DNA of 20,734 bases, taken from positions 1-20,734 of the forward strand of contig CAYIJG010000010.1 of NCBI GenBank assembly GCA_964363685.1, given 5' to 3'. Numbering within the stretch: the first letter of the stretch is position 1; each line of letters starts with the position of its first letter. Positions 1 to 9,700 of the stretch are shown piece after piece. Both the position numbers and the translations under genes were made by a program. The DNA is from XYD2-FULL-39-9 sp964363685 (GTDB lineage: Bacteria; Patescibacteriota; Patescibacteriia; Magasanikbacterales; GWA2-37-8). Under the pieces are notes generated by a model. That model was not told the origin of the DNA, searched no databases, and saw nothing but the letters and a program-made list of their open reading frames with translations.

Positions 1-311
1 GCCGCCCCGTTGTAGTCGGGGTTGGGGGTGAAGGCGACCACCTGGCCATCATCGCTGACGTCAACGCGGCCGTTGACCGCCGTGTGAGCCTCCACGACGA
101 TCGGGCCATCCTCGGTGCCGGAGGTGAACAGCCGGATCTCCGTGGAGACCGACTGATCCTCATTGGTGTAGAGGATGTAGCCCCTCTCCACCATCGGGGT
201 GTGGTTGACGGCGGGCGGGAGCCCGTCGTCGGTGCAGCCGCCGATGAAGGCGGCCAGGAAGGCGAAGACCACGATGGCCCCCGCCACGACGTTTCTCTGA
301 ATGGAGCGCAT
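1..311 (-). CDS. Lipoprotein with cadherin/Ig-like repeat start, 3'-truncated by window edge
   Basis: The minus-strand frame opens with ATG at 311 and runs off the window after 103 codons with no stop. A perfect GGAGG Shine-Dalgarno lies 5 nt upstream. The N-terminus has a basic start (MRSIQRN), a hydrophobic stretch of about 17 residues and a lipobox-like IGGC, so I infer signal peptidase II processing and lipid anchoring at about Cys26. The last visible residues, VSDDGQVVAFTPNPDYNGA, match the style of tandem cadherin/Ig-like repeats in large secreted proteins, where this motif recurs once per domain. The full protein is therefore probably much longer. Coding GC is far above the neighbouring AT-rich genes and the Shine-Dalgarno is unusually strong for this window. 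Both suggest foreign origin or a distinct gene class. The specific function is unknown. Confidence 0.7.
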   Translation of the reverse strand, partial: MRSIQRNVVAGAIVVFAFLAAFIGGCTDDGLPPAVNHTPMVERGYILYTNEDQSVSTEIRLFTSGTEDGPIVVEAHTAVNGRVDVSDDGQVVAFTPNPDYNGA

Positions 312-342
312 CGTGACCTCCGAGGCTTCCGCAAAAACCGGC

Positions 343-351
343 ATCATACCA
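343..351 (-). promoter_or_regulatory. Extended -10 promoter candidate for the lipoprotein gene
   Basis: Read on the minus strand, the sequence is TGG followed by TATGAT, an extended -10 element about 32 nt before the lipoprotein start codon. No convincing -35 is visible 17 nt upstream, which is normal for extended -10 promoters. This rests on motif only. Confidence 0.4.
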
Positions 352-361
352 GCAGTCGGGT

Positions 362-430
362 TGCCTTGCCGAACTTTAATGGACCAAAATTTATTTATAT
401 AAATCTGATCTACTTAAGTCCGACAAGGCA
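362..430. repeat. Imperfect inverted repeat upstream of the lipoprotein promoter
   Basis: The arms at 362-379 and 414-430 are complementary at 15 of 17 positions, with one extra base in the left arm. They enclose a very AT-rich loop. The left arm has the form TGCCTTGCCGAACTT and the right arm its near reverse complement. The element lies at the junction between GC-rich and AT-rich DNA. It could be a regulatory dyad, a terminator for something outside the window, or a remnant of insertion. Confidence 0.4.
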
Positions 431-496
431 CTGTATGTTTATTGTAAAGAGCTATCTTTATCTTATTAAACAAACGGTTTAATAACCAAATAATAT

Positions 497-576
497 ACAC
501 TACTTTTCAGGTATTGTCAATTCCCGAGTACTCGGGATATCCCCAAGTAGTGTCTAGGCAAAATTCTTTGCCCTAG
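497..576. repeat. Nested stem-loop cluster downstream of the 1,010-residue surface protein gene
   Basis: Three structures overlap. A 9-bp perfect inverted repeat, ACACTACTT (497-505) with AAGTAGTGT (545-553), encloses a 16-bp perfect palindrome centred on GAGTACTC (522-537). A second hairpin pairs CTAGGCAAA (554-562) with TTTG and CCTAG (567-576), with one bulged C. The cluster sits about 50 nt past the stop of the leftward gene and could end its transcript, but no clean U-tract follows on the minus strand. The core palindrome word also occurs near 10,460. Confidence 0.5.
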
Positions 577-623
577 GGGATAATTTTATTATACACTATT
601 TATAATTTTGTTCAAAAATAACA

Positions 624-3600
624 CTAATGTTTCTTTAGACTCACATCCGCTGTAATTACCTCTGCATCCTTGCCTTGCAAGTCAATAATCTCTGTTTTTT
701 GCGGATGGTAATCTTTATGTTCATAGGTAACATAATACTTAGAATCTCCGGCAATAAAATGATACTTACCATCACTATCGGTTACTTGCATATCTACCAG
801 TTTATTAAATTGGGAATTAAATAATCTGGCCACTACCCTAGAAACTGGTGACTTGTTCGACTCATCAGATACCAGCCCCCAATTTCTAACTTTTGGCGGT
901 ATAGCCAACTTGCGGAAGATAAAATAAAAAACAATATGTACGCCCAACAGTACGCCTATATACCATTTTGGAGATATATAGAGAGAAATAGCCGTGATTA
1001 AAATACCGGACAAGGCCAACACATTCTGTAGTTTGCGACCAAACCGCTCCCAAATTAACCGGTTTGGTTTTTTGTGCGCGCCACTTGGATCCAAAGGAAC
1101 GCTGGCCGTAAGACCGGCCGAATTTTTTACTTCAATGATTTCTCCATGATAAATATCTACTTTTTGGCCATCGCTATCTAGCCCTGCCAAAAAATTAGAA
1201 GGGAAAACAAAATTATTTTTCTGCGCGTGCAGTCTGTATCTTCCCGGGCCTACCAAAAATATAAAGCGCCCTTTGCCGTCAGTTACTTTTGATTGTATAA
1301 CCTTGCCGGTTTCGGCATTGAGTAGTCGTACCATGGCGAGATCTACCGGCATTTTACTTAAGGAATTATAGACCAACCCCCACTTTTCTCTTTTCCTCCA
1401 ACCAAGCAACATCAGTGGTTGTAGGAACAAAAATCTTAAAAATGGCAACAAGTTCACCCAAGAGATAAAGGGCACGGCGCCAGCCACCACAGCGGTAATT
1501 GCCACTGGGGCCACCACTTGTTCATTTACTTGTTTTACTTCCGGATTGGTAATCGCATCCTGGATTTTTTGTATACCTATCTCAGATAAAATTTTGGTCT
1601 GCTCGGCCAACGCTCCGGCTATATTTTGAATATTTTCTGACACCGAAGCATTCGGATCAATTTCTAATTCTAACTTTGGTGGCAGAGCAATTAAATTCCA
1701 TTTTTCATTAATAACATTATTTTTAATATCAGCTATATTTACTGACCGATCATAGTACCCGTCTTTGTGGATATCAATTTTAAAACTCCCGTTTGGCACC
1801 AACCAACCGAAGCTGCCATTTATGTCTGTGGTAATAGGATTATTTTGTCCATAATCCCCAGCTAGAAAAATCTCGTCGTTTTTTCCATATAAAGTTACCA
1901 CCACTCCCTCAAGTCCTCTTTCATCTTTATCAACAATTTGTCCCCATGGCAAAGCATTTAATTTGAAACCAACAGAATCAATCTGTCCTGCATCATAATC
2001 AATTTCGACGTAAGCCTGAGTCAGACCAACCCGACCAAAAGACAAATCGGCATAATAAATTTTGTCTGTCGCATTATAAACAAACTTATGCTGATCCGTA
2101 TCGCCAACTCTTAAAACCATGCTTTTGGGAGTGTTCTGTAAAACTTTCTCGGGAATACCGATTGTAAGATTGGCTCCAGATAAACCGGTGACTTCTTCGC
2201 CAATTTGGTATAATATAATTCGACGATTTCCTGCCAAAAATATCAGGCCACTTAAATTTACTTTTATAAATTCTGGCACGGTCGATTCAGCCGGGTTATA
2301 TTCATCATTATCATTGGAGTTATCACAACCTATATCATCGGGGAAATCTGTATTGCCGTCATTGTCATCATCTACATTGTTATTACAAGCAAACTTAGCT
2401 TGCGGGTTATTAACACAACCGGCAAAACCAGAACAGGCGTTATCCGCGCAATCAGTGCGGCCATTAGCATCATCGTCTAGGCCATTGCCACACACCTCAG
2501 GTGTTGGGTTCGGATTTTCAATTACACAAGCCGGCCAAGCTACACAAGCTATATCGACGCAATCTGTCTTGCCATTATTATCATCATCAATATTGTTTCC
2601 ACAAATCTCTTGTGGCGCGGGTGGGGCTGGAAAAATTTGTCCATTTCTAAAAATACCAGGGCTACGATTACCCGAGGTATCAAAAGAAAAAATTGTATAA
2701 AAATAATTTGTATTTATGACGACATTATTGTCTATAAAATTTTCTAGCGCGCCTTCATACACCAAAACGCCGTCGTTAGGATTAACAGAAGATGAATCAA
2801 CTTTTCTAATAACTTTTACTTTGCTAAAATCTGGCGTACCTAATAAGGTGGGGTTATCCCAAGACAGTGTAATCGCAGCACTAGAAGTAGTAAGAACAAA
2901 ATTAGAAACATCAGGCGGCGGGACAACATCGACGTCTGTAGTAAAATTCGCATCTACGGTGCTCGCGCTATTACCGGAGCCGTCGGTAGAAATAATTTTA
3001 AAATGATAATTAGTATTCGGGTTCAAATTTAACAACAAAGCACTATGTGATAATACACCTGCAGGATCAAAATAATTACTACCATAATTATTGGTTAGGC
3101 CATAGTTTATTTGGCTATCAGCCAATTCGTTTGTGTCCCATGTAATAGTGGCTCCTGTCACTCCTGGTGCCACTTGCACATTACTTATAATTGGCGGCGT
3201 TACGTCTGGAAGTGGGGGCTGATTTGATAAAGTAGAAAAACTGCCCGCAAATACAGTGGTATGATTGCCAGTATCGGTAACAGAAATTTTAAAATAATAA
3301 ATGGTATTTATATTAAGGTCAGATAACTGCACTTCGTAGTTCCCCACTATATTCCCATTGGTACCATAATTGGTATCCAGTCCATACACAAAATTTACGG
3401 CGCTGATTCCTAAATCATCGCTGGCTGTCCAGCTAATCGTAGCAGTTGTAAAGGCAGTAGAAGAACTAACATCACTAATAGTAGGCGGATTATCCTGTGG
3501 GGGGGGTGGTGGAGGATTCCCTCCACCCTGCTGTGGCACGTTTAAATCTATATGTATTGTTTGATTGTTGGCGTGGGTAGTGTTATTTCGCAAAAACAAA

Positions 3601-3656
3601 AAACTGCCAATAAATATGAAGGCGAATAAAATAGCACCTTTAAAATACTTGTTCAT
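624..3656 (-). CDS. Large exported protein: FN3-like, Asp/Cys-rich and carboxypeptidase-regulatory-like domains
   Basis: This 1,010-residue protein has a signal peptide or N-terminal anchor (about 1-29) and a proline run (PPPPPP). Three FN3-like domains follow (about 58-145, 153-243, 244-340), recognisable by TISW/TITW strands and NTNY-type motifs. Three Asp-rich units lie at about 349-452; two carry CGNxxDDDxNGxTDC with extra cysteines, resembling calcium-binding surface repeats. Beta-sandwich domains of the carboxypeptidase-regulatory type (about 575-660) follow. Hydrophobic segments at about 716-754 and 878-916 each precede another such domain, ending near 1,010. The FN3 and Asp-rich part is probably extracellular; the side of the C-terminal domains is uncertain. 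The gene lies 87 bp after the giant fibre gene on the same strand, so the two may be co-transcribed. A GAGGG Shine-Dalgarno-like word precedes the ATG and the stop is TAG. The role in adhesion or envelope structure is inferred. Confidence 0.75.
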   Translation of the reverse strand: MNKYFKGAILFAFIFIGSFLFLRNNTTHANNQTIHIDLNVPQQGGGNPPPPPPQDNPPTISDVSSSTAFTTATISWTASDDLGISAVNFVYGLDTNYGTNGNIVGNYEVQLSDLNINTIYYFKISVTDTGNHTTVFAGSFSTLSNQPPLPDVTPPIISNVQVAPGVTGATITWDTNELADSQINYGLTNNYGSNYFDPAGVLSHSALLLNLNPNTNYHFKIISTDGSGNSASTVDANFTTDVDVVPPPDVSNFVLTTSSAAITLSWDNPTLLGTPDFSKVKVIRKVDSSSVNPNDGVLVYEGALENFIDNNVVINTNYFYTIFSFDTSGNRSPGIFRNGQIFPAPPAPQEICGNNIDDDNNGKTDCVDIACVAWPACVIENPNPTPEVCGNGLDDDANGRTDCADNACSGFAGCVNNPQAKFACNNNVDDDNDGNTDFPDDIGCDNSNDNDEYNPAESTVPEFIKVNLSGLIFLAGNRRIILYQIGEEVTGLSGANLTIGIPEKVLQNTPKSMVLRVGDTDQHKFVYNATDKIYYADLSFGRVGLTQAYVEIDYDAGQIDSVGFKLNALPWGQIVDKDERGLEGVVVTLYGKNDEIFLAGDYGQNNPITTDINGSFGWLVPNGSFKIDIHKDGYYDRSVNIADIKNNVINEKWNLIALPPKLELEIDPNASVSENIQNIAGALAEQTKILSEIGIQKIQDAITNPEVKQVNEQVVAPVAITAVVAGAVPFISWVNLLPFLRFLFLQPLMLLGWRKREKWGLVYNSLSKMPVDLAMVRLLNAETGKVIQSKVTDGKGRFIFLVGPGRYRLHAQKNNFVFPSNFLAGLDSDGQKVDIYHGEIIEVKNSAGLTASVPLDPSGAHKKPNRLIWERFGRKLQNVLALSGILITAISLYISPKWYIGVLLGVHIVFYFIFRKLAIPPKVRNWGLVSDESNKSPVSRVVARLFNSQFNKLVDMQVTDSDGKYHFIAGDSKYYVTYEHKDYHPQKTEIIDLQGKDAEVITADVSLKKH
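3499..3506. repeat. Homopolymeric G8 tract inside coding sequence
   Basis: Eight consecutive G on the plus strand (C8 on the coding strand) encode part of the proline run near residue 50 of the 1,010-residue surface protein. A one-base length change would truncate the protein just after its signal peptide, so this is a possible slipped-strand contingency site. Confidence 0.5.
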
Positions 3657-3702
3657 AAATAATTCCCTCTTGTCTTTGTCACATCTCCTGTGCTCCTTAC
3701 AA

Positions 3703-3721
3703 CCTGCCTACCGCAGGCAGG
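3703..3721. repeat. Small GC-rich palindrome between the two large surface genes
   Basis: CCTGCC (3703-3708) pairs with GGCAGG (3716-3721) around a 7-nt loop. The gap between the 2,252- and 1,010-residue genes is 87 bp. A degenerate version (CCTGCCTAACGCAGACAGG) sits at about 14,725, so this looks like a dispersed word rather than a dedicated terminator. No U-tract follows it. Confidence 0.5.
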
Positions 3722-3743
3722 CTTGCACCTCCCTATCAAAATC

Positions 3744-6700
3744 TTACCCACCAGGTGGAACTGGGTTCTGTAGTGGCGGTTCTTGAGCTGGTTGTTCAGG
3801 AACTATTGTTAGCTCTTCGGCAGGAACTATTGTTAGCTCTTCGATTGGAGCCACTGGGTCGGGGACAACAGGCGCTTGGTCTGGATTATCAACTATGTTG
3901 TCTGGTGGAGACGAGGTTGGTAGCACTTCAGGTATGGGCTGCTCTGGCGGCGGCCCATTCCCAAGCATCTCTTGATTATTTTCTTCCGGAGAAACTGACG
4001 GTTCAGGATTCAATACTTTGGCAATCACAGTCCAATCAAATTCAGCATTGCTTTGGCCATTTTCATTTTCTTTTACCAAAAAACTATCAAAGGTTCTTTC
4101 AGTCACATAGACGCCATTGGTTTCTCCAGATGGCGTAACCATTATCTTGAGCGGTACGGTTTTGTCTATGACAGCTTGATCAAGATCGGTAAGAGTAACT
4201 CGCTTTGAGCCATTTTCCAAAGTGCTGGTGCCAGAAATAACTATTTCTCGTTGAATTGAACTCTGTAATCCGTAAATTTCTTTATCACCTGAAGCTGTGG
4301 TAATTTTTTGTACCAAATTACCAAACTCATCAATTCTCCATTTATTATTGTTCCCAACTATGCTGGCCACATTGATAAGCGAGTTATTTTGTAGATTCAA
4401 GTTTCCACCAGAGTAAACTAGCTGATTATTATTGTTATTTAATACACTTAAATTGCCCGGATTATTTTCCACATCCAAACTAATACCCTGAGACATAGCA
4501 ACCTGCTCAATATTATTTTTTAATTTCTTAATATCTTCATCGCGGTTATACACCCAACCGGTTCGAATTAAGGCTAAAATTTTACCACTGCTAGATGGCG
4601 GTAATGACTCCAAAGCCATACCAATAATACCAACTACTTTATTGTTTTTATCTTTGGTTGGATCGTATTTCATCGCATACCCAAGGCGAGAAGCGCTGAC
4701 CAGCAAATCACCCCGAGCGATCGCGCCATTTTCATCAGAAACTTTTATTGGCACTCTACCAACCATTGCCAGCACAGATGTGTAATCTGTACGCCCATTG
4801 CCAACCACTATCGTTGGGTTGGTAGAAATAACTCCGGCTACCGATTGTTCATAGGCAGAGCCACTACGTCTATACGTATCTGGCGCGTTTCTATCTACCA
4901 TCATCACATCGCCGGCTTCTACCGTATCATCTATCGCAATATCAACTCGCTCGGCCAAATCACCGGGATTAGTAGAAGTCCCCAGCACCGCACTAGCCCC
5001 ATAATAATTTCCGACTGCATGTACGTCACCATTGGCCGCCACCGAGAATACAGAATTATTATTGGCGCGAAGAGATAATATATAATTATCCGCCAATGGC
5101 GCGTTAAAATTTATCGCATTAAAGGTGAAGGCACGCGCGCCGACAAAATTTTCTACACTAGATTCAAATAAAGTAGAGGTGGCAAAAGATAATTTATTTA
5201 TTAAGTTGCTTTGATTCAAAATAATATTGCCGGTAACAACAAGGTCGTATGGATTAGATGAAGATCCGACGGTAATAGTACTATTAGTGGCATCTATGGC
5301 TAAGGGTGACTGACCCGGCGCCCAAGATGGATTAATATAGACCTCAATAATGCCAATTCCATTGCCACTATATGACTCCAGGGCCCTACCGACAGTCGCG
5401 CCGTCTTTTGTTGCCTTCATACCAATGCCAGGTAGCGAAGATGCGGCAATTAGGTCACCGGCCAAAATCGAGCCATTTTCAACAGAGACTTTGGTCGGCA
5501 CACGACCTACTAGAGCAACAAGACGACCATCCGGACTACTTGTCCAGTCGGATAGTCTAATACCTGGATTTGTGGAAATTACCCCAATCGCTCCATCATA
5601 GGCGCTGGAGGTTTTTTCAACAGTCGGTCGAACCCCAGATGAGGAGGTAGCAATCCGAACGAGGTCGCCGGCGGTAATGGTAAGATCATCAACGCGATAT
5701 GATTCAGCTAAGTCAAAACCTTCTATCTGAAATTGTTTGCCCCAAAAACTATTAGCATAAACATTATTAAAGAATGAACCAAGGGAACCAATGTTGACGC
5801 CCGAAAATGAAGTGCCTGTAGTATTTACACAACCAGAGTCAGCACATTTGGCGACCACTAGATCACCATTTGTACCATCTCCAAAATAATTATAGCTGAT
5901 CACCGGAAAACCATCAGCGCCAATGGCTATAGACGTATATAGACCAGTGTTGCCGGCGAAATCAATCTGAGAAGGAGTAGCGTTACCAGATGAACAAGAG
6001 GCGTTGCCACATTTTACGACCATAAGATCGTTGGCGACACTCTCTTGATAAATGATCACCGGAAAACCATCAGCGCCAATGGCTATGGATGAATATTTCC
6101 CAGCATTACTACTGTCAACTGTAGAAATAGTGGTACCAGCGGAACAACTAGAATCCGTGCACTTGGCGACCATAAGATCGCTGTCTGTATTATTTCGATA
6201 GCTGATCACTGGCAAACCATCAGTGCCAATCGCAATAGATGAGTAATCACCTCGATCAACACCATTGTTATCAACGGTAGTAACAATTTTACCAGTCAAA
6301 TAGTCACTGCTATTGTTCAATTTAACGACCTTAAGAGAAGTGGCGGTAGCATCATAATAACTTATCACGGGGAAGCCATCAGTACCAATGGCGATAGAGT
6401 TGTATTGACCAACATTATTTCCACTATCAATCGTATAGATAGTATTACCAGATGTACAAGAGGCGTTGCCACATTTTACGACCATAAGAGCATTATTTGT
6501 AATATTATGATAACTAATCACTGGGAAGCCATCAGTACCAATGGCGATAGAGGTGTAGTCACCACGGTCACCGGTGTTATCAACTGTAGTGGTGACGTTA
6601 CCAGATGAACAAGAGGCGTTGCCACATTTGGCGACTATCAGATCGAAGCTTGTAGAATCATAATAACTTATCACGGGGAAGCCATCAGTACCAATGGCGA

Positions 6701-9700
6701 TAGAGCTGTATTGACCACGATTATCAAGACTATCAACTGTAGTGGTGACGTTACCAGATGAACAAGAGGCGTTGCCACATTTAGCGACTATAAGATCATC
6801 AGTTGTATCATCATGATAACTTATTACGGGGAAGCCATCAGTACCAATGGCGATAGATGTATATTTTCCAGTATCTCTCCCAATGTCAACTGTGGTGATG
6901 ACCTTGCTAGATGCCCCGGCGGTCGGCGAAGAATTTGGCAAGACATTACCAGCAAAAGTGGATGTGCCAACTACTGAAAAAATAGAAACTGGAGAAGAGG
7001 TGTTAATACCGACACTTCCATTTGCTAAGATTTTAAAGGCGTTCGACGCTTGTGGCGAACTGATACTAAATATAGAAGAAGTAGAGCCGGTGGAGGAAGC
7101 AAAAACAGATAATGAGCCTTGAGACATAATACCTCCAGCTCCTACAGTAAGAGATGTCCCAGCCATTATATTACCTTGAGCAAAAATGTCATTTCTTGAC
7201 TGTAAATTTCCAACTTCAGCGGAATGAGCTATAAGGCTTGAGACTTCTGTACCAGAAATATCTACTACTGATATGGTGCCAGATGTCACGCTAGCAGTAT
7301 AGGCATAGCGACCTGAAACAAATATAGAATAAGGGTTCGTGTCAACAGAAGTTGTAGCAACTTGTATTGGAGATAAGGGATTAGAAACATCAACAACAGA
7401 AATAGTGCTAGAACCATAATTAGCCACATATGCATAACGTCCAGAGACAAATATTGACTGGGGGATGTTACCAACAGAAGTTGTAGAAATCTGTACTGGG
7501 GCGGAAGGGTTAGAAACATCAACAACAGAAATACTTTTATCATCACCGTTGGTCACATAAGCATAACGCCCAGAAACATATACTGACTTAGGGCTTCCGC
7601 CAACAGAAGTTGTAGAAATTTGCGCTAGAACGGAAGGGTTAGAAATATCTATTACAGAAAAATTTCCACTTGATCCTGCGCTAGCAGCATATAAATATCG
7701 CCCGGAAACAAATAAAGACACAATATTGGGTACAGAACTAGTGACAATTTGAACTGGACCTAAAGGATTAGAGATGTCAACTACAGAGATCGTACCCCCC
7801 CCAGCAAGATTAGCTGTATAGGCATACCGACCTGAAACAAATATATAATTTGGGTTTGTACCAACAGAAGTAGTACCAACTCTTACTGGGGCAGAAGGGT
7901 TAGAAATATCTATTACAGAAAAATTTCCACTTGATCCTATGCTAGCAGCATATAAATATCGGCCTGCAACAGATACAGCCGTAGCTCCACTAACCGAAAC
8001 CGAAGTTGTAGCTATTTGTATTGGGGCTGACGGATTGGAAACATCGACCACAGAGATATACCCGGTATTCCCCACGTAAGCATACCGACCTGAAATATAA
8101 ACCGACCGAGCAGAATTACCAACAGAAGTGGTAGAAATTTGCGAAATTACTGTATTTGAATCAATTACATTTGATATGTTGCCCGACACGGATAATCTTT
8201 GAGTAGGAGTGCTGGTGCCGATGCCGACGTTACCATTTGCTAAGATTTTAAAAGCGCTCACACCAGAAGAAGAGACAACGTCGACCATACTGAACCCATC
8301 AAAACCAACAACAGTTAATCTAGAAAGTGGTGAACTAGTGTTTATTCCAACATTCCCATTGGCAAGCACGATAAACGCGCTCACATTTGAGCTTGAAGCT
8401 ACATCAAAAATTGGACTACTTCCGGCTGTACCCACCACCGTTAGTTTTGCTTGGGCAGTAGAGGTATTAATACCAACATTACCACTGGCAGATGCAATAT
8501 TAATTCTATCTATTCCACCTGCCCGAAGATTCAAGGCCGTACCAGCTGGCCCGCCAATATACGCTTGTCCGCTTGTTCCTGCGACTCGCCCCAATTGAAA
8601 TGTATAATTAACACCATTAGTAAAACTCAAAGCAATATCATTTGTAGTTGGTGTTTCTATTGTTAGTTGCCCAGTCTGTGCAAGAGAATTTGGACCAATC
8701 ACTACTTGTCCATCACTTTTAACTGCAAATAATTGAGCGTTGGTTGAAGATAAGATGACTAATGGATTTACACTATCAAAACCTTGCACAGCCAAAGAAG
8801 CAATTGGACTGGAGGTATTTACACCTATTTTATTTGATACATATAGATCAGTGGAGGTGATCATCGTGCCACTGGCTGTGTTAAATGTAAATGCGCCCGC
8901 AAAATTTGCGGGACCAGAAACAAACAGATTGGTGGAGGTAATGCTAGTACCCGTTGCTGTGGTAAAGAAAAAGTTAGTTGAGGTCAAAGCGGTACCACTG
9001 GCAGTATTAAACGTTAACGCTCCCCCAAAATTGACTGGGCCAGAGACATATAAGGCTGTGGTGGTAATACCTTGTCCGGCCACTTCCAATCCACCATTAA
9101 TCCTGGTCGCCACGGTTAGGGCACCAATCGAGATCGTGCCAGTGACACCACCGGTGCCAATAAAGATGGTGGTGGTGCCAAGACCAGTAGCGATGTTAAC
9201 GGTTGATGACGTACCAGTCCCTAAGTTAAGAGTTTGACTAGCCGTGGAATTACCAACGGTGATGGCGCCAGTACCTTGAGCGGAACCAATGACAAGGGCG
9301 CCACCATCACCAGCGAGCGGGGTTAATCTGGCTAGAGCCAGATTGGTGCCAGTAGCGGAGGTGAAAGAAAGAATAGAAGTGGTGACATTTTGACTGTTTA
9401 AATATGTGATGGTACCCGAAGCAATGCTCGCCACACCTGAGACATACAAGTTAGTCGTAGTAGCAGAGATAAAAATAGCACTAGTTGAAGTAATCGCTGT
9501 ACCAGAAGCAGAAGAGAAAAAGAGTGGGGCGGTTAGCGTACCGCCGGCCAGTGGTAAGTAATTGGAAGCCGTGATGGTATCAACTACCATGGCATCGGTG
9601 ACAGAATTGTTAGGTAAGGAAAGTGCCCCAGTTACAGCTAAGTCAGTGGTGGTGGCACTAACAAACAGGGCAAAAGTAGAAGTTAAAGCAGTGCCTGAAG

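Noticed and set aside
84..482. Plus-strand open frame of 132 codons at the left edge
   Set aside because: It is the antisense shadow of the lipoprotein gene, whose start, Shine-Dalgarno and signal peptide are clear, and then crosses AT-rich non-coding DNA.
5835..8160. Regular repeats considered as a CRISPR array
   Set aside because: Units of 129-153 bp are contiguous, in frame and translated; there are no spacers and no cas genes.
8740..9237. Long plus-strand open frame inside the giant fibre gene
   Set aside because: Repetitive Thr/Ser codons on the minus strand produce Val/Ala-rich antisense frames; the same effect explains the other plus-strand frames in 3.7-10.5 kb.
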